A DNA stretch of 50,563 nucleotides from JAJPJX01 sp964568355 (lineage in GTDB: Bacteria > Acidobacteriota > Terriglobia > Bryobacterales > Bryobacteraceae): the NCBI GenBank assembly GCA_964568355.1, contig CAZMRK010000114.1, positions 1 to 50,563 of the forward strand. The letters are read 5' to 3'. A model generated the notes under the pieces. That model made no database searches. It saw nothing but the letters and a program-made list of their open reading frames with translations, and had not been told where the DNA came from. Both the position numbers and the translations under genes were made by a program. This document shows positions 24,639 through 34,530 of the stretch, in pieces (within the stretch, counting starts at the first letter, position 1; every line of letters begins with the position of its first letter).

Positions 24639-25268
24639 TCAGAGCTGAATGATGCCGCGGCGGACCGCTATGGCGATTGCCTGGGTACGGTCCTTGGCGC
24701 CGAGCTTGTCCATAATGTGCTTCAGGTGAACCTTGACTGTCTCCTCCGAGATGCGAAGGAGCTCTGCTATGTCACGATTCCGGTTGCCGCCGGCGACCTG
24801 CTGAAGAACTTCCACTTCCCGCGCAGTCAGGTTGTCATCGCTCATATGCTCAGCGAGCGTCGCTGCGATCTCGGGAGGAACCCGCTTCTTTCCTGCGTTC
24901 ACCTGGCGAATCACTTGAACAAGTTCACTCGGCGGCATATTTTTCAGCAAGTATCCCCGTGCGCCGGCTTCCAGTGCCCGTTGGATTTCAACGTCGCCTT
25001 CGAACGTGGTCAGGATGATGATCCGGGCATCCGGAAACTCAGCGCGAATCGCGATCATGGCGTCAATTCCGCTCAGATCCGGAAGCCGAAGGTCCATCAG
25101 TGTGATGTCCGGCCGATGCGTCCGGAATTGCTGAATGGCTTCGGTGCCAGTCGACGCTTGCGAAACGAGTGTCATGTCGGGCTGGCTGTTGATGATGGTG
25201 GCGATTCCCTCTCTCAGGAGCGGGTGATCGTCAACGCTGAGAATTCGAATTTGAGCTTGTTCCGTCAT
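24639..25268 (-). CDS. NarL/FixJ-family response regulator
   Basis: 209 residues. Receiver domain with D13/D14, phospho-acceptor D59 (ITLMDLRLP) and lysine in GYLLKNM; LuxR-type helix-turn-helix with LTAREVEVLQQVAGG and EETVKVHLKHIMDKLGAKD. Its ATG overlaps the stop of the sensor kinase gene (25265-25268), a clear cognate pair. It resembles the regulator at 3118-3741 throughout. Position inside the receptor operon suggests it controls that operon or linked polysaccharide genes. Confidence 0.95.
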   Translation of the reverse strand: MTEQAQIRILSVDDHPLLREGIATIINSQPDMTLVSQASTGTEAIQQFRTHRPDITLMDLRLPDLSGIDAMIAIRAEFPDARIIILTTFEGDVEIQRALEAGARGYLLKNMPPSELVQVIRQVNAGKKRVPPEIAATLAEHMSDDNLTAREVEVLQQVAGGNRNRDIAELLRISEETVKVHLKHIMDKLGAKDRTQAIAIAVRRGIIQL

Positions 25269-28200
25269 TCCGATTTCCGTTTGTGGCGTGTCGAATGGCT
25301 ATCTTGCCTGTTGTAGTTGCCGAACCATTTCCATTTACGTCCCGGTGGATGCTGGAATGCCAAATGTCCCGGAACGGCAAGTTCGATCTCCGTGCCAGCA
25401 GAAGCTCGAGTAAAGACGTGGAACCTGGCGCCAATTCGATCAGCTCTTTCGCGCATCCCGGACAGTCCCCAATGTCCAACGCGGCCGGTGTCCACGACCT
25501 TGGGATCAATCCCTGAACCGTCGTCCCTGACAAAAACTCGGAACTGGTTCGGGGAGTACTGTAGTTCGATTTCGATGTGCTTCGCCTGAGAATGCCGAAA
25601 CGCATTGATCAGGGCCTCCCGGCCTATCTGGTAAACTTCATCGCGGAGTAAGGGGTGCAGAGGCTTCTGCTCCCCATCAACAATCACACGGAATTCGACG
25701 TTCTCTCCGGCTAACGGCCCAAGCTCATGCCGCACAAGAGAGAATGCCTGCTCAAGATCCAAAGATGCGCTTTTGGACGAACGCAAGCCACGAACGGCAT
25801 TTCTACCTTCTTCGATCACCTGCCCCATGCTTTGCAATGCCCGCGTCAGGGTTGGCTTCACGTGCGAATCCGCAGGCAATCCATCGGCGGCGACGTGGAC
25901 CTGCATCGAAACACTGAGGAAACCCTGTAAAAGCGTGTCGTGGAGCTCCTGCGCAATTCTAGTCCGCTCTGCCAGGCGCTCTTCAAATCGCAGGTTCAGG
26001 CGGCGTGTAAGCTGATGAAGCCGCAATCGGTACAGGAGCATCCCAGCAAGTCCAAGAGCCGCAATGATTGCCAGGCGAAACCACCAGGTCTGCCAGAGCA
26101 ATGGATCCACAACGAACGCCACCACGCCTTCGTTCGGATTCCAAACACCATCAGGGTTGCTTGCTACGACGCGAAAGCGATACGAGCCCGGCGAGAGATT
26201 TGTATAGACGGCTTCTCGCGCAGCAACCGGACCGTTCCAATCGTCTTCAAAGCCTTCGAGCATATAACGAAATCGGACGCGCTCCGGATGGGATAGGCTC
26301 AAACCTGCATATTCAAAGGTCAGGCGCTTGTGGCCGCCGGGAACATGGATTGGGCCCTTGAGGTTGATCGCGTTACCGTTGGCAGAAAGCGCTTCAACGT
26401 GAGCGATGGCGGGGGCAGAATTGCCCTGGACCCGCCCTGGATCGATCACCGAAATCCCGCTGTTCATCGAGAACCAGACGCGCCCCGACTGATCCGAAAT
26501 GACCGACCGGCTGCGTTTCACTCCTTCTGTACCATGCAGTCCATCAGCCGTGGTGAACTCCCGCACGTCGCCCGGCGCCAGCGCGTCATGGGTTAAATTA
26601 TCCCGGTTGATGCGCACGACATGTGCCGAAGTCGTGACCCAGAGGGATCCGTTTCCGTCCTCCGCGATTCCCAGAATCTGCTCGCGCAATGAAGCGGGCA
26701 TTGCAGGAGCCGTTCGAATCGTTCCGGAACTCCAAAATGATAAACCACCTGCGGTCCCGATCCACAACACGCCGCCGGAATCCGTCAGAAGACAATTGAT
26801 GTTTTCTGAGGCAAGGCCGTCTTTGACTCCGAACCTCTTCCAACGGCTGCCCGTGAATGCGCTCAAACCGTTCGGAGTAGCGAACCACATGGTCCCATCC
26901 GAGCCTTCCGCGACAGATGCGACGGTATTCGAGGTGAGTCCATTATCGCTCGTGTAGCTTATGAAGCGACCGCGGCTAAGGCGGCTCACACCTCCGCTCA
27001 ATGTGCCTGCCCAGACCGATCCATCCCGGCTCTCGAAGATGGAATACACACTATTCTGGGCTAAACCGTGCTCTGTGGTGTAGGTTACTGGCGCGAAGGA
27101 GTCGCCTGCCGGGCGCAAGAGGGTCAGGCCTCCATGTTGACGGCCAACCCAAAGTCCCTCTTTACCTTCGGCAGTTGTGTAGACGATATCGTTCGCAAGA
27201 CCTGCAAGCGTCACTTTGGCCGCTTCGGAATCGCGGAACCACCACAGTCCTCCCCGGATCGGAGCGAACCATAGGCGCCCCTTTGCATCGACGTTAACCG
27301 GTCCGTTGCTGTCAGAAGGCAATCCTTCAGACCGGGAATATGTTACGAATGGGCTGTCCCGAATTCTTTCCAGCCCGCCGGCGCTTCCGGCCCAGAGATT
27401 TCCTTCACGGTCTTCGAACAATGCCGTGATCGCATCAGCCACGCCATCCGGCTCCTTCGGACTCTCGTTCCACCACGAAACGCCACGGCCATTTAGGCGA
27501 GCCAGTCCATGAGAATTCGTGCCGATCCAGAGGTTTGCGTCGTGATCAGGAAGCAATGCGAGAGCCTCGACATTGCTGAGTTCCGAGGGTACGCCCGCAC
27601 GGGTTAACCTGGAGCCGTCCCAACGGACCACGCCCTTATCTGTTCCGACCCACAACTGATTGCGTCCGGCGTTCGCAAGCGCATTAATCTTCATGTCCGG
27701 AAGGCCGTTCGATATTTTGAACGCTCGACCTTCGCTGATTCGGAAGAGACCCGCGTCCCGGGTGCCCACCCAAATGTCTTGGTTTTCAGTTTGCGCCAGT
27801 GACAGGACAGGTGAACGGGAAAAATCGAGCGGAGCAGCGATCATTTCGAACTTGTGGCCTCGGACCACGAGGGCGCTCGCCTCCCCCTGCAGGGCCCATA
27901 CCAGAAGCTGACCTCCCGATGAGATGCTAATGGCGGACGCTGTCGAGTTCGGCCGGCCCAATTCTACCATCGCGTCCCTGAACTCGCCGTTGAAATGCAA
28001 CAACGTCGGCCTCCGCGGACGGATCCACAGATTGCCTTCCCGGTCCGCAGCCAGCCCTAAAACGTGTGTCAGCGGTCGCAATTCAGGAGCCTCCGGCTGC
28101 ATTCCTTTAAAGTTCAGCCCGTCGAATCGAATCAGCCCCGACTCGGTTCCGATCCATAGATAGCCATCCGAACTTTGGTTGATGGAATAGACCGGCCCTC

Positions 28201-28372
28201 GTGGAAAACCGTTCTCGGTTGTCCATCGGTTGTGCACGTATTGTGAGAGGGTGCGACCTGGGTCGAGTCCTTGAGCTGTATTGATTGCGCACACCGCGGC
28301 CACGCCCCAAAGGAAGAGGTTGGGATTGCCGCGCCATCGAGAGCGCTCATGGCAAGTATTCGAACTTCTCAA
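25265..28372 (-). CDS. sensor histidine kinase with periplasmic propeller (Reg_prop / Y_Y_Y / HisKA_3)
   Basis: 1035 residues. After a signal or anchor segment (about 15-35) come repeated beta-propeller blades of the two-component-propeller type (YLWIGTESGLIRFDG, IWVGTRDAGLFRIS, LWVGTDKGVVRWDG and so on, to about 660), then a Y_Y_Y domain (about 665-745), one membrane helix (LAIIAALGLAGMLLYRLRL), HisKA_3 with phospho-acceptor H811 in AQELHDTLLQGF, and a HATPase domain (DDGSGIDP, GLSGMRERADRIG). This architecture normally senses oligosaccharides or other periplasmic ligands. It is coupled to the regulator (4-base overlap) and overlaps the GH16-like gene by 26 bases, which supports carbohydrate sensing. 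Confidence 0.93.
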   Translation of the reverse strand: MRSSNTCHERSRWRGNPNLFLWGVAAVCAINTAQGLDPGRTLSQYVHNRWTTENGFPRGPVYSINQSSDGYLWIGTESGLIRFDGLNFKGMQPEAPELRPLTHVLGLAADREGNLWIRPRRPTLLHFNGEFRDAMVELGRPNSTASAISISSGGQLLVWALQGEASALVVRGHKFEMIAAPLDFSRSPVLSLAQTENQDIWVGTRDAGLFRISEGRAFKISNGLPDMKINALANAGRNQLWVGTDKGVVRWDGSRLTRAGVPSELSNVEALALLPDHDANLWIGTNSHGLARLNGRGVSWWNESPKEPDGVADAITALFEDREGNLWAGSAGGLERIRDSPFVTYSRSEGLPSDSNGPVNVDAKGRLWFAPIRGGLWWFRDSEAAKVTLAGLANDIVYTTAEGKEGLWVGRQHGGLTLLRPAGDSFAPVTYTTEHGLAQNSVYSIFESRDGSVWAGTLSGGVSRLSRGRFISYTSDNGLTSNTVASVAEGSDGTMWFATPNGLSAFTGSRWKRFGVKDGLASENINCLLTDSGGVLWIGTAGGLSFWSSGTIRTAPAMPASLREQILGIAEDGNGSLWVTTSAHVVRINRDNLTHDALAPGDVREFTTADGLHGTEGVKRSRSVISDQSGRVWFSMNSGISVIDPGRVQGNSAPAIAHVEALSANGNAINLKGPIHVPGGHKRLTFEYAGLSLSHPERVRFRYMLEGFEDDWNGPVAAREAVYTNLSPGSYRFRVVASNPDGVWNPNEGVVAFVVDPLLWQTWWFRLAIIAALGLAGMLLYRLRLHQLTRRLNLRFEERLAERTRIAQELHDTLLQGFLSVSMQVHVAADGLPADSHVKPTLTRALQSMGQVIEEGRNAVRGLRSSKSASLDLEQAFSLVRHELGPLAGENVEFRVIVDGEQKPLHPLLRDEVYQIGREALINAFRHSQAKHIEIELQYSPNQFRVFVRDDGSGIDPKVVDTGRVGHWGLSGMRERADRIGARFHVFTRASAGTEIELAVPGHLAFQHPPGRKWKWFGNYNRQDSHSTRHKRKSE

Positions 28373-29393
28373 GCACGACCTCGACCCCCTTTTGCTGCTG
28401 GGTCCGGGATTTTCCGTATATGTACAAGTTTATATGGACACGCTCGCTGCCAGGAGAAGGAATGCCCGATGTGAAAACGTGTTCCGCCACAACATGAGAC
28501 CAATTGTGGGCTGTCTGGAAGGAAACCCGGCCAGGCTCCCAGCGAAAGGAGTGCGTGATCGGGCCGCTGGGGGAGTTGAAACGCGAGACATTTGCCGGAA
28601 CGTAGTAGGGCTGTATCGTGAATTGGGCATTTTTGGCCGCCGGATCGCCCCATTGGCTGATCTCGATATCAATTTCTCTGTGGTTCTGTCCAGCTTCCGG
28701 ATCGTCCCAGGTAAACATCCCGAACACGGTTCCGGGCTCAAGACGAGGCATGCCATGCACATGGAAGGAATAGGTCCCATAACCGAGGCTGCGCAGTAGG
28801 ATGATCTCTGCGCAGCCCCAGTGATCGCCTTCTCGAGCAATCCGAAGGTGGAGTCTTCCAGCGGAATCTGTCCACGCATTCGAGGCGCGATTTTCATGCA
28901 TCACACCGGCACTGTCGCTGGGTATCCGAAGAACCTCCCAGACATACCCGCTGAAACAGATCGTCTTGGGGACGAGCGGCGCCGAAGCGGCAATTGGAGC
29001 CCGCCCTTTCACCGTTGCGACTGCGATTACGCCGTTGCCCCTGGCTGGAAGGACATCGGTCGTCTTGGGGGGCGAATATTTCGCGTCAACAAGCAAGGCC
29101 GCATATTCGCTTCCCATATGTGTCGGACTCTCCCATGTGGAATCGCGTGCAATCGGCGTGAACGGCCGATTGGAAAAGGGCTGGACCCACCAGGTTCCAC
29201 TCTTCGCGAAGAGAACGATACGCTGTCCGTTTCTGATGCCTCGTGTGCGGCCAGCGATCCGCTCCATCCTGCCGGCGCCGCCGACCGCGGCTTCGGGGAC
29301 TTCGGTGAATTCGATGCTAGGAGAGCTGCAGCCAGTCACGAATATGAAAGGAAGTGCTATGAGGGCTAGGCGCAACGTTGTCATGAATTTCAA
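28347..29393 (-). CDS. GH16-like lipoprotein
   Basis: 348 residues. The signal peptide ends in lipobox VTGC (C22), so it is a lipoprotein. The second half has the concanavalin-type fold of glycoside hydrolase family 16: GTYSFHVHGMP, FGMFTWDD and the active-site block REIDIEISQWG, with E240 (nucleophile), D242 and E244 (acid/base). Family GH16 cleaves beta-1,3/1,4 glucans, agar or carrageenan; which applies cannot be told, and residues 30-140 are unassigned. It is translationally coupled to the TonB receptor (29390-29393) and to the sensor kinase, so glycan capture, cutting and sensing are probably linked. Confidence 0.83.
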   Translation of the reverse strand: MKFMTTLRLALIALPFIFVTGCSSPSIEFTEVPEAAVGGAGRMERIAGRTRGIRNGQRIVLFAKSGTWWVQPFSNRPFTPIARDSTWESPTHMGSEYAALLVDAKYSPPKTTDVLPARGNGVIAVATVKGRAPIAASAPLVPKTICFSGYVWEVLRIPSDSAGVMHENRASNAWTDSAGRLHLRIAREGDHWGCAEIILLRSLGYGTYSFHVHGMPRLEPGTVFGMFTWDDPEAGQNHREIDIEISQWGDPAAKNAQFTIQPYYVPANVSRFNSPSGPITHSFRWEPGRVSFQTAHNWSHVVAEHVFTSGIPSPGSERVHINLYIYGKSRTQQQKGVEVVLEKFEYLP

Positions 29394-32300
29394 AAGTACA
29401 GTTTCATTGCAATCTGCACTTGGCGGGGCTGATTCGCTTGTGCCGTGATCTGGCCGAAAGTAGCATTTCCGACCCGCGTATCCGGTCCGGCAAACTGGAC
29501 GTGGTTGAGCGTGTTGAACGCTTCCAGACGCACCTCCAATTTGGCTCCCTCACGAAAGCCCAGACCAAACTGTTTGAACAGCGACGCGCTCAGATTGTTC
29601 GTTCCGGGGATGCGCGCATTGGGGAGCACACGAGGCGCGTTGCCAACCGTGTAGGCGGCGGGCCTCGCCACGGCCCGCGGATTTGAGAAGTACTGATTCA
29701 AATTGCCTGTTCCGGCGACTTTGAGCGAACCGGGAAGGTCCGGGTATTGATTGCCATACGTTGGAACGTTTACGCTGCAACCGCTGCACAGAAAAAGCTG
29801 TACCGGCAGGCCATTATCGATGCGATAGATGCCATTCACCTGCCACCCGCCCAGGATCGTTTGAGCGACTCGATCACCGCTCCGGAATGGTAATTGATAG
29901 ACGAAACTGAACTGGGCGATCTGTGGGATGCTGAAGGAGGAAAGAGACCGATCCAGGCGCAGATTGTTTGGGTTTCGCGGCACGGATTGCGTAACCGCTC
30001 CGCCGGAGACCAGGAAAGAATGACCACTGGATGCAATCGACGCGTCATCGATGCTTTTTTGAAACGTGTAGCTGAACAGAAACTGAAGTCCGCGCGAGAA
30101 GTATTTTTCGATTCGTAGCTGCGCCGAGTGATAGATCGAGTTGGCCCAGGGCACAAAGCTGCTGGTGACTCCGGAAGCATTCCCGGAACTGTATTGCGGG
30201 TAGGGAACGTAGAGCTTCCATCTGGGGATCGTGGCGCCCGACAGATCTGGGCTGCCTTGAATCACGCCGGAGAAAGGATTCGCGACCTGCTGAGTATAGA
30301 AGGAAGGGTTCGCACGAAAAGCGTCAGCGATTGCGGCAGGAAGTGCGTCGAACTGGTTGGCGAAGCCCATGGCATAGAGGTGCGTTCCTTTACGCCCCAG
30401 ATAGCCGGCCTCTAATACCATCGAGCCAGGAAGCTTACGTTGAATGTCGAGGCCCCAGGCTTGTTCTTGGGGAACTGCATTCAGCTTTCGCACGGGAATC
30501 CCCGCCACCGCTTGCCCAAGCAGGGTCGATGCGCCTTTGCTGTTTCCGGTTGGTTGCTGGATTCCGAAGGGGAACGGGTTTCGCAGAAACTCAAGTGGCA
30601 ACCACGGTGCGGCCGGAAAATTGTTCACTCCCGGAGTGCTGGCGCTGTAGCCCAGGAATCCGCCCGTGACAGCATTCCCAACGACACCGAGGCCAGACGG
30701 ATCGTAATAAATGCCGTAGCCGCCACGAATTGTGGTGTTCGCGAAAGCGCGATACGCGAAACCGAAGCGCGGTCCTAGCTGGCCCCAATAGGTATCGAAC
30801 GGAGTTCTTGGATTGCCGTTCCATCCCGTGAACGCAATGGCTCCACGAAGGGGCAATCCCGGTACCTGGACCGACGGCGCCGCGTCAGGATCGAAATACG
30901 TCATCTGATCGTAGCGTTCGGTCCGCGGCGATTCCACATCGTAGCGAAATCCGAGATTCAGCGTCAGTCTGCTGCTCACGCGCCAATTGTCCTGGATGAA
31001 AGCTCCGGTTTGGTAGCTTTGTGTCGCCGTGAAAGGGGGGATGTCATAGCGGCTGGACCCGTTCACATAACCGATCATCAGCGTTGCCAGAGCATCACCA
31101 CCCGTGCCTGCGGTGCCGGATGCCGTTCCGGTGGCGTCAAACGTGAACAGCCCATTTGGAGCACCCGCTTGCATGAAGTTGATGCGATGCCGGCGGAGTT
31201 CGGCGCCGATTTTGATCTCGTGCCGTCGTGCGATGCGGCTCACCGATGCCAGCACGTGGCCGGTTTCACTGGCGAATCTCAACACGGAAAAGGCCTGGCC
31301 GCCAAGGCATCCGTTGAAACCATTACATCCGTAAGGGCCGGCAATCCATACCGATGGCGGCGTCAGGAAACCGGAGGCATTGATGTACGAAGGCATTCCA
31401 AGAACCGTAGCCGGGTCGAAGCCTCCGAACGACGCGGCAACGCCCTCGGTCGGATTCCAATTGTGGCCATACCCGGCGGAGACATGGAGCATGGTGGAAG
31501 GCGTGAAGGTGCGGACGTAATGGAAAGATCCGAGCAGGGCTGCGTGCTTCGTAGGTCCCTGAGTGTTCGTGTCGTACGCAGAACCAAAGAAGTTGGCATT
31601 TTGGCTGCGGTCCCACTCATGCGAAAACTTCACGGCGAACGAGTCTCGCTCGCCCAGGCGGTGGTCCAGTTTGATATCGAATGATTGTTGGTTGAGCGTG
31701 TTCGCTCCCTGCGTGACCCAGTTGTGAAAAGGATCATAGGCCGGCGTCCCGATTCGCAAGTTCGGAAGCGGAAAGGACTGGATGAGCTTTGCGCCCACGG
31801 GATCGATCAGGTTGCCCGGTGTTGGGGGCAGGTTTCCAAGACCGAACGGAATACCCGGGTTCCCTGGACTCACATACGCCGCAAGATTATTGAACGGAAC
31901 CGGCGCTCTCCCGGTCGCATTGTTTTGCCCGCTTGGACTTCCGGTGTACGGATCATAGATTTGACCGGCGGGATTGGAGCAAACTCCGGATGAGCTGAAT
32001 GTTCCACCTGCGCGGCCGCACAGCTCGCCAAAATCGCCGGTTCGTTCGTCCGCATCGGGCACTCCGGCCTGCTTTGAGGTTGTGCCTGTGAGTCCGCGAA
32101 CGACATTGAAATCCACGAAGAAAAAAGTGCGGTTCTTGATGATCGGCCCGCCCAAGGTCGTGCCGAAATCGTTTCTGGTCAGATGAGCCTGGTCCAGACC
32201 CGCGGCATTTGCAAAAAACGTGTTCGCATTCAGGATGTTGTTCCGAAAATGTTCGAACACCTCCCCGTGATATTCATTCGTGCCCGCGCGCGTGATTACG

Positions 32301-33166
32301 TTGATGATCGTGCCGCCGCTGTTACCGAACTCGGCGCTGAAGTTCGCTTGCTGCACGGAGAACTCCTGGATTGCTTCAACCGGCGGAACGTAAAGCGCCT
32401 TTTGGACTCCCGGATTGTTGTCGCTGTTCATCGCGCTCACGCCATCCAACAGGAAATCGGCTTGAGCGTTGCGGCTGCCGTCGGAAACGAAATTCGTGAT
32501 GAACCCAGGCGTCCCCACTCCTTGTCCATACGGTGTTCCAGGCGCCTGCGAGACACCCGGTGTCAGAAAGGCGAGATCAAACGGATTCCGGCTGATCAGG
32601 GGCAGATGGTTGATCAAGTTTCGAGTCAGCACCAGCCCGACGGTCGCATTCTCTGCCTGAGTAAGCGGCGCAGCGGTCTCCACAAGGATGGTGTCTCGTC
32701 TGGGCGACAGTTGCAACTGAGCGTCAACCGACAAGCTCGAGTTGACGCCGACAACTATGTTTCGAAGCTCTTGTGTATCGAACCCAGGCGCCGAAATCTC
32801 GACGGTATAGGTGCCGGGAGGAAGTGACCGGAACAGATACCGGCCGAACCGGTCGCTCAGTGACGAACTCCGAATCCCGCGATCGTTCTCCCGAAGAGCG
32901 ATATTCGCGCCAACGAAAGGCGTCCCGGACGGGTCGAGAACTGTGCCTGTAAGCGAGCCCGCATACAACTGGGCTAATGCGACCGGTGCCAACCAGAGGT
33001 ATATCCCCAAACAAAAAACGGAGGGTTGTGGCCAGCCGAGGAATGCCTGTAAGCAGGGCCGACAGCTGAGCGCAGCAATATGAATCCGGCAGGAAGAAAG
33101 AGTTAAGTTTGAGAGCGGAGCCGGGCCCTCGGAACGTCGAAAAATGCCAGAATTCGTTCGACTCAT
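29390..33166 (-). CDS. Oar-like TonB-dependent outer membrane receptor
   Basis: About 1258 residues. The start chosen is ATG 33166 (MSRTNSGIFRR); the frame is open to 33307 but gives no better ribosome site. A hydrophobic stretch ending VALA is followed by a carboxypeptidase-like regulatory domain (SLTGTVLDPSGTPFVGANIAL, to about residue 140), a plug (INHLPLISRNPFDLAFLTPG, VSAMNSDNNPG, EFGNSGGTIINVITRAG) and a very large beta barrel ending QIAMKLYF with a terminal phenylalanine. This is the expanded acidobacterial Oar family, thought to import oligosaccharides, proteins or metals with TonB/ExbBD energy. It heads the operon with the GH16-like protein and the two-component system. Confidence 0.93.
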   Translation of the reverse strand: MSRTNSGIFRRSEGPAPLSNLTLSSCRIHIAALSCRPCLQAFLGWPQPSVFCLGIYLWLAPVALAQLYAGSLTGTVLDPSGTPFVGANIALRENDRGIRSSSLSDRFGRYLFRSLPPGTYTVEISAPGFDTQELRNIVVGVNSSLSVDAQLQLSPRRDTILVETAAPLTQAENATVGLVLTRNLINHLPLISRNPFDLAFLTPGVSQAPGTPYGQGVGTPGFITNFVSDGSRNAQADFLLDGVSAMNSDNNPGVQKALYVPPVEAIQEFSVQQANFSAEFGNSGGTIINVITRAGTNEYHGEVFEHFRNNILNANTFFANAAGLDQAHLTRNDFGTTLGGPIIKNRTFFFVDFNVVRGLTGTTSKQAGVPDADERTGDFGELCGRAGGTFSSSGVCSNPAGQIYDPYTGSPSGQNNATGRAPVPFNNLAAYVSPGNPGIPFGLGNLPPTPGNLIDPVGAKLIQSFPLPNLRIGTPAYDPFHNWVTQGANTLNQQSFDIKLDHRLGERDSFAVKFSHEWDRSQNANFFGSAYDTNTQGPTKHAALLGSFHYVRTFTPSTMLHVSAGYGHNWNPTEGVAASFGGFDPATVLGMPSYINASGFLTPPSVWIAGPYGCNGFNGCLGGQAFSVLRFASETGHVLASVSRIARRHEIKIGAELRRHRINFMQAGAPNGLFTFDATGTASGTAGTGGDALATLMIGYVNGSSRYDIPPFTATQSYQTGAFIQDNWRVSSRLTLNLGFRYDVESPRTERYDQMTYFDPDAAPSVQVPGLPLRGAIAFTGWNGNPRTPFDTYWGQLGPRFGFAYRAFANTTIRGGYGIYYDPSGLGVVGNAVTGGFLGYSASTPGVNNFPAAPWLPLEFLRNPFPFGIQQPTGNSKGASTLLGQAVAGIPVRKLNAVPQEQAWGLDIQRKLPGSMVLEAGYLGRKGTHLYAMGFANQFDALPAAIADAFRANPSFYTQQVANPFSGVIQGSPDLSGATIPRWKLYVPYPQYSSGNASGVTSSFVPWANSIYHSAQLRIEKYFSRGLQFLFSYTFQKSIDDASIASSGHSFLVSGGAVTQSVPRNPNNLRLDRSLSSFSIPQIAQFSFVYQLPFRSGDRVAQTILGGWQVNGIYRIDNGLPVQLFLCSGCSVNVPTYGNQYPDLPGSLKVAGTGNLNQYFSNPRAVARPAAYTVGNAPRVLPNARIPGTNNLSASLFKQFGLGFREGAKLEVRLEAFNTLNHVQFAGPDTRVGNATFGQITAQANQPRQVQIAMKLYF

Positions 33167-33353
33167 CTTTGTCCCAGAGTGGCTCGGCGAAGTTCCTTCA
33201 GCGTAGTTTCTGCGATGTACTTGCACTCGCGCATCACCAGGATTCGGAATTCGCACGTACCTCAATTGTGGTACGGATCCTCTCACGAGCCGTTGCGGCA
33301 GCACCACGCTCTATCGGCACTCCACCGTATACCACCCCAAGCAGTAGGCGAAT

Positions 33354-33386
33354 GTGGCTGGAGACTCGCTCCAGCCACGCGCTTTT
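33354..33386 (+). terminator. perfect 10-bp hairpin in the divergent promoter region
   Basis: GTGGCTGGAG (33354-33363), loop ACTCG, CTCCAGCCAC (33369-33378), then GCGC and TTTT at 33383-33386. It looks like an intrinsic terminator but no plus-strand gene precedes it; it lies 80 bases upstream of ctaC and 188 bases upstream of the TonB receptor start. It may be a leader structure, a protein site or another interspersed hairpin. Confidence 0.5.
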
Positions 33387-33465
33387 CCATACAGGAAGAA
33401 GAATGCGCCACAGTCAGTCTGCCATCAAACAAACGACAGCCGCGTCCGCTCTTATGGTATGAGAT

Positions 33466-34518
33466 ATGCGGCACGGACATAGCTCAGCGACACGAAGTGC
33501 GTTGCGGATTTTCGCTTTGTTGTTCACTTTCCCGGTCATGTTAGCTGCCGACACGCCGGGTTCCCTGTCCGATTCCACGAATATTTTCGCACCGGCGTCC
33601 ACACCGGCAAATATCATCTTCGGTTTGTCCCTCTTCGTCCTGGCCGTGACGGCGGTGATATTCGTCGTGGTCGGCAGCTTGCTGGTTTACTCGGTCGTGA
33701 AGTTTCGCGGCCAGGCCGCCGATGCCGGTCGAGAACCACCACAGGTGTATGGAAGCACGCAAATCGAACTGGCTTGGACGGTCATCCCAGTCCTGATTGT
33801 TGCCGTTCTTTTTTTGGCGACTGCCCGGGTCATCCATGCGATTCAGGATGCTCCTAAACCGGCCGCCGCTCTCGACGTTACCGTCGTCGGCCATCAATTC
33901 TGGTGGGAATTCCGGTACCCCAAGCTCGGCATTGTCACCGCAAACGAACTACACATTCCGGCGAGCGATCCCGCGCATCCCACACCCACATTCCTCAAAC
34001 TGCTCTCGGCGGATACAGACCACAGCTTCTGGATCCCGAAACTCGGCGGCAAGACCGACCTGATTCCGAATCACGTCAACGAGATATGGCTCGACCCGCC
34101 GCATCCCGGAGTCTACCTTGGCCAGTGTGCGCAGTATTGCGGAACGCAGCACGCCAAGATGCTTCTGCGCGTCTCCGTCGACCGGCCTTCCGATTTCCGC
34201 GATTGGGTCAGCGCACAGCAGCAGGCCGCCGTTCAGAATCCACGGGTCAGCACGGGAAAGCACGTCTTTGAAACTACCGCCTGTATCAACTGCCACGCCG
34301 TCAAAGGCACGGCAGCAAACGGACGGTTCGGTCCCGATCTGTCACATTTGATGAGCCGCAACACGCTCGCCTCGGGCGCGGCCGGGAATACGCCCGCTAA
34401 TCTGCGTCTGTGGATCCAGAACCCGGATGCAATCAAGCCCGGCTCGTTGATGCCGGCCATGAAGCTGAATGACGCGGATCTGGACGCCGTTACCGCGTAT
34501 CTGGAGACGCTCCGCTAA
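33466..34518 (+). CDS. ctaC: cytochrome c oxidase subunit II with fused cytochrome c (caa3-type)
   Basis: 350 residues. Signal peptide (ALRIFALLFTFPVMLAA), two membrane helices (about 50-78 and 103-124), the cupredoxin CuA domain with H186, C221, Q223, C225, H229 and M232, and a C-terminal cytochrome c with C273-I-N-C-H277 and a late methionine ligand (LMPAM). The CuA loop reads CAQYC where CSELC-like forms are common; the Glu position binds copper through its backbone, so Gln should work. It accepts electrons from cytochrome c and passes them to subunit I. First gene of a nine-gene operon; ribosome site weak. Confidence 0.95.
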   Translation: MRHGHSSATRSALRIFALLFTFPVMLAADTPGSLSDSTNIFAPASTPANIIFGLSLFVLAVTAVIFVVVGSLLVYSVVKFRGQAADAGREPPQVYGSTQIELAWTVIPVLIVAVLFLATARVIHAIQDAPKPAAALDVTVVGHQFWWEFRYPKLGIVTANELHIPASDPAHPTPTFLKLLSADTDHSFWIPKLGGKTDLIPNHVNEIWLDPPHPGVYLGQCAQYCGTQHAKMLLRVSVDRPSDFRDWVSAQQQAAVQNPRVSTGKHVFETTACINCHAVKGTAANGRFGPDLSHLMSRNTLASGAAGNTPANLRLWIQNPDAIKPGSLMPAMKLNDADLDAVTAYLETLR

Positions 34519-34530
34519 TCGGAAAGCCGC

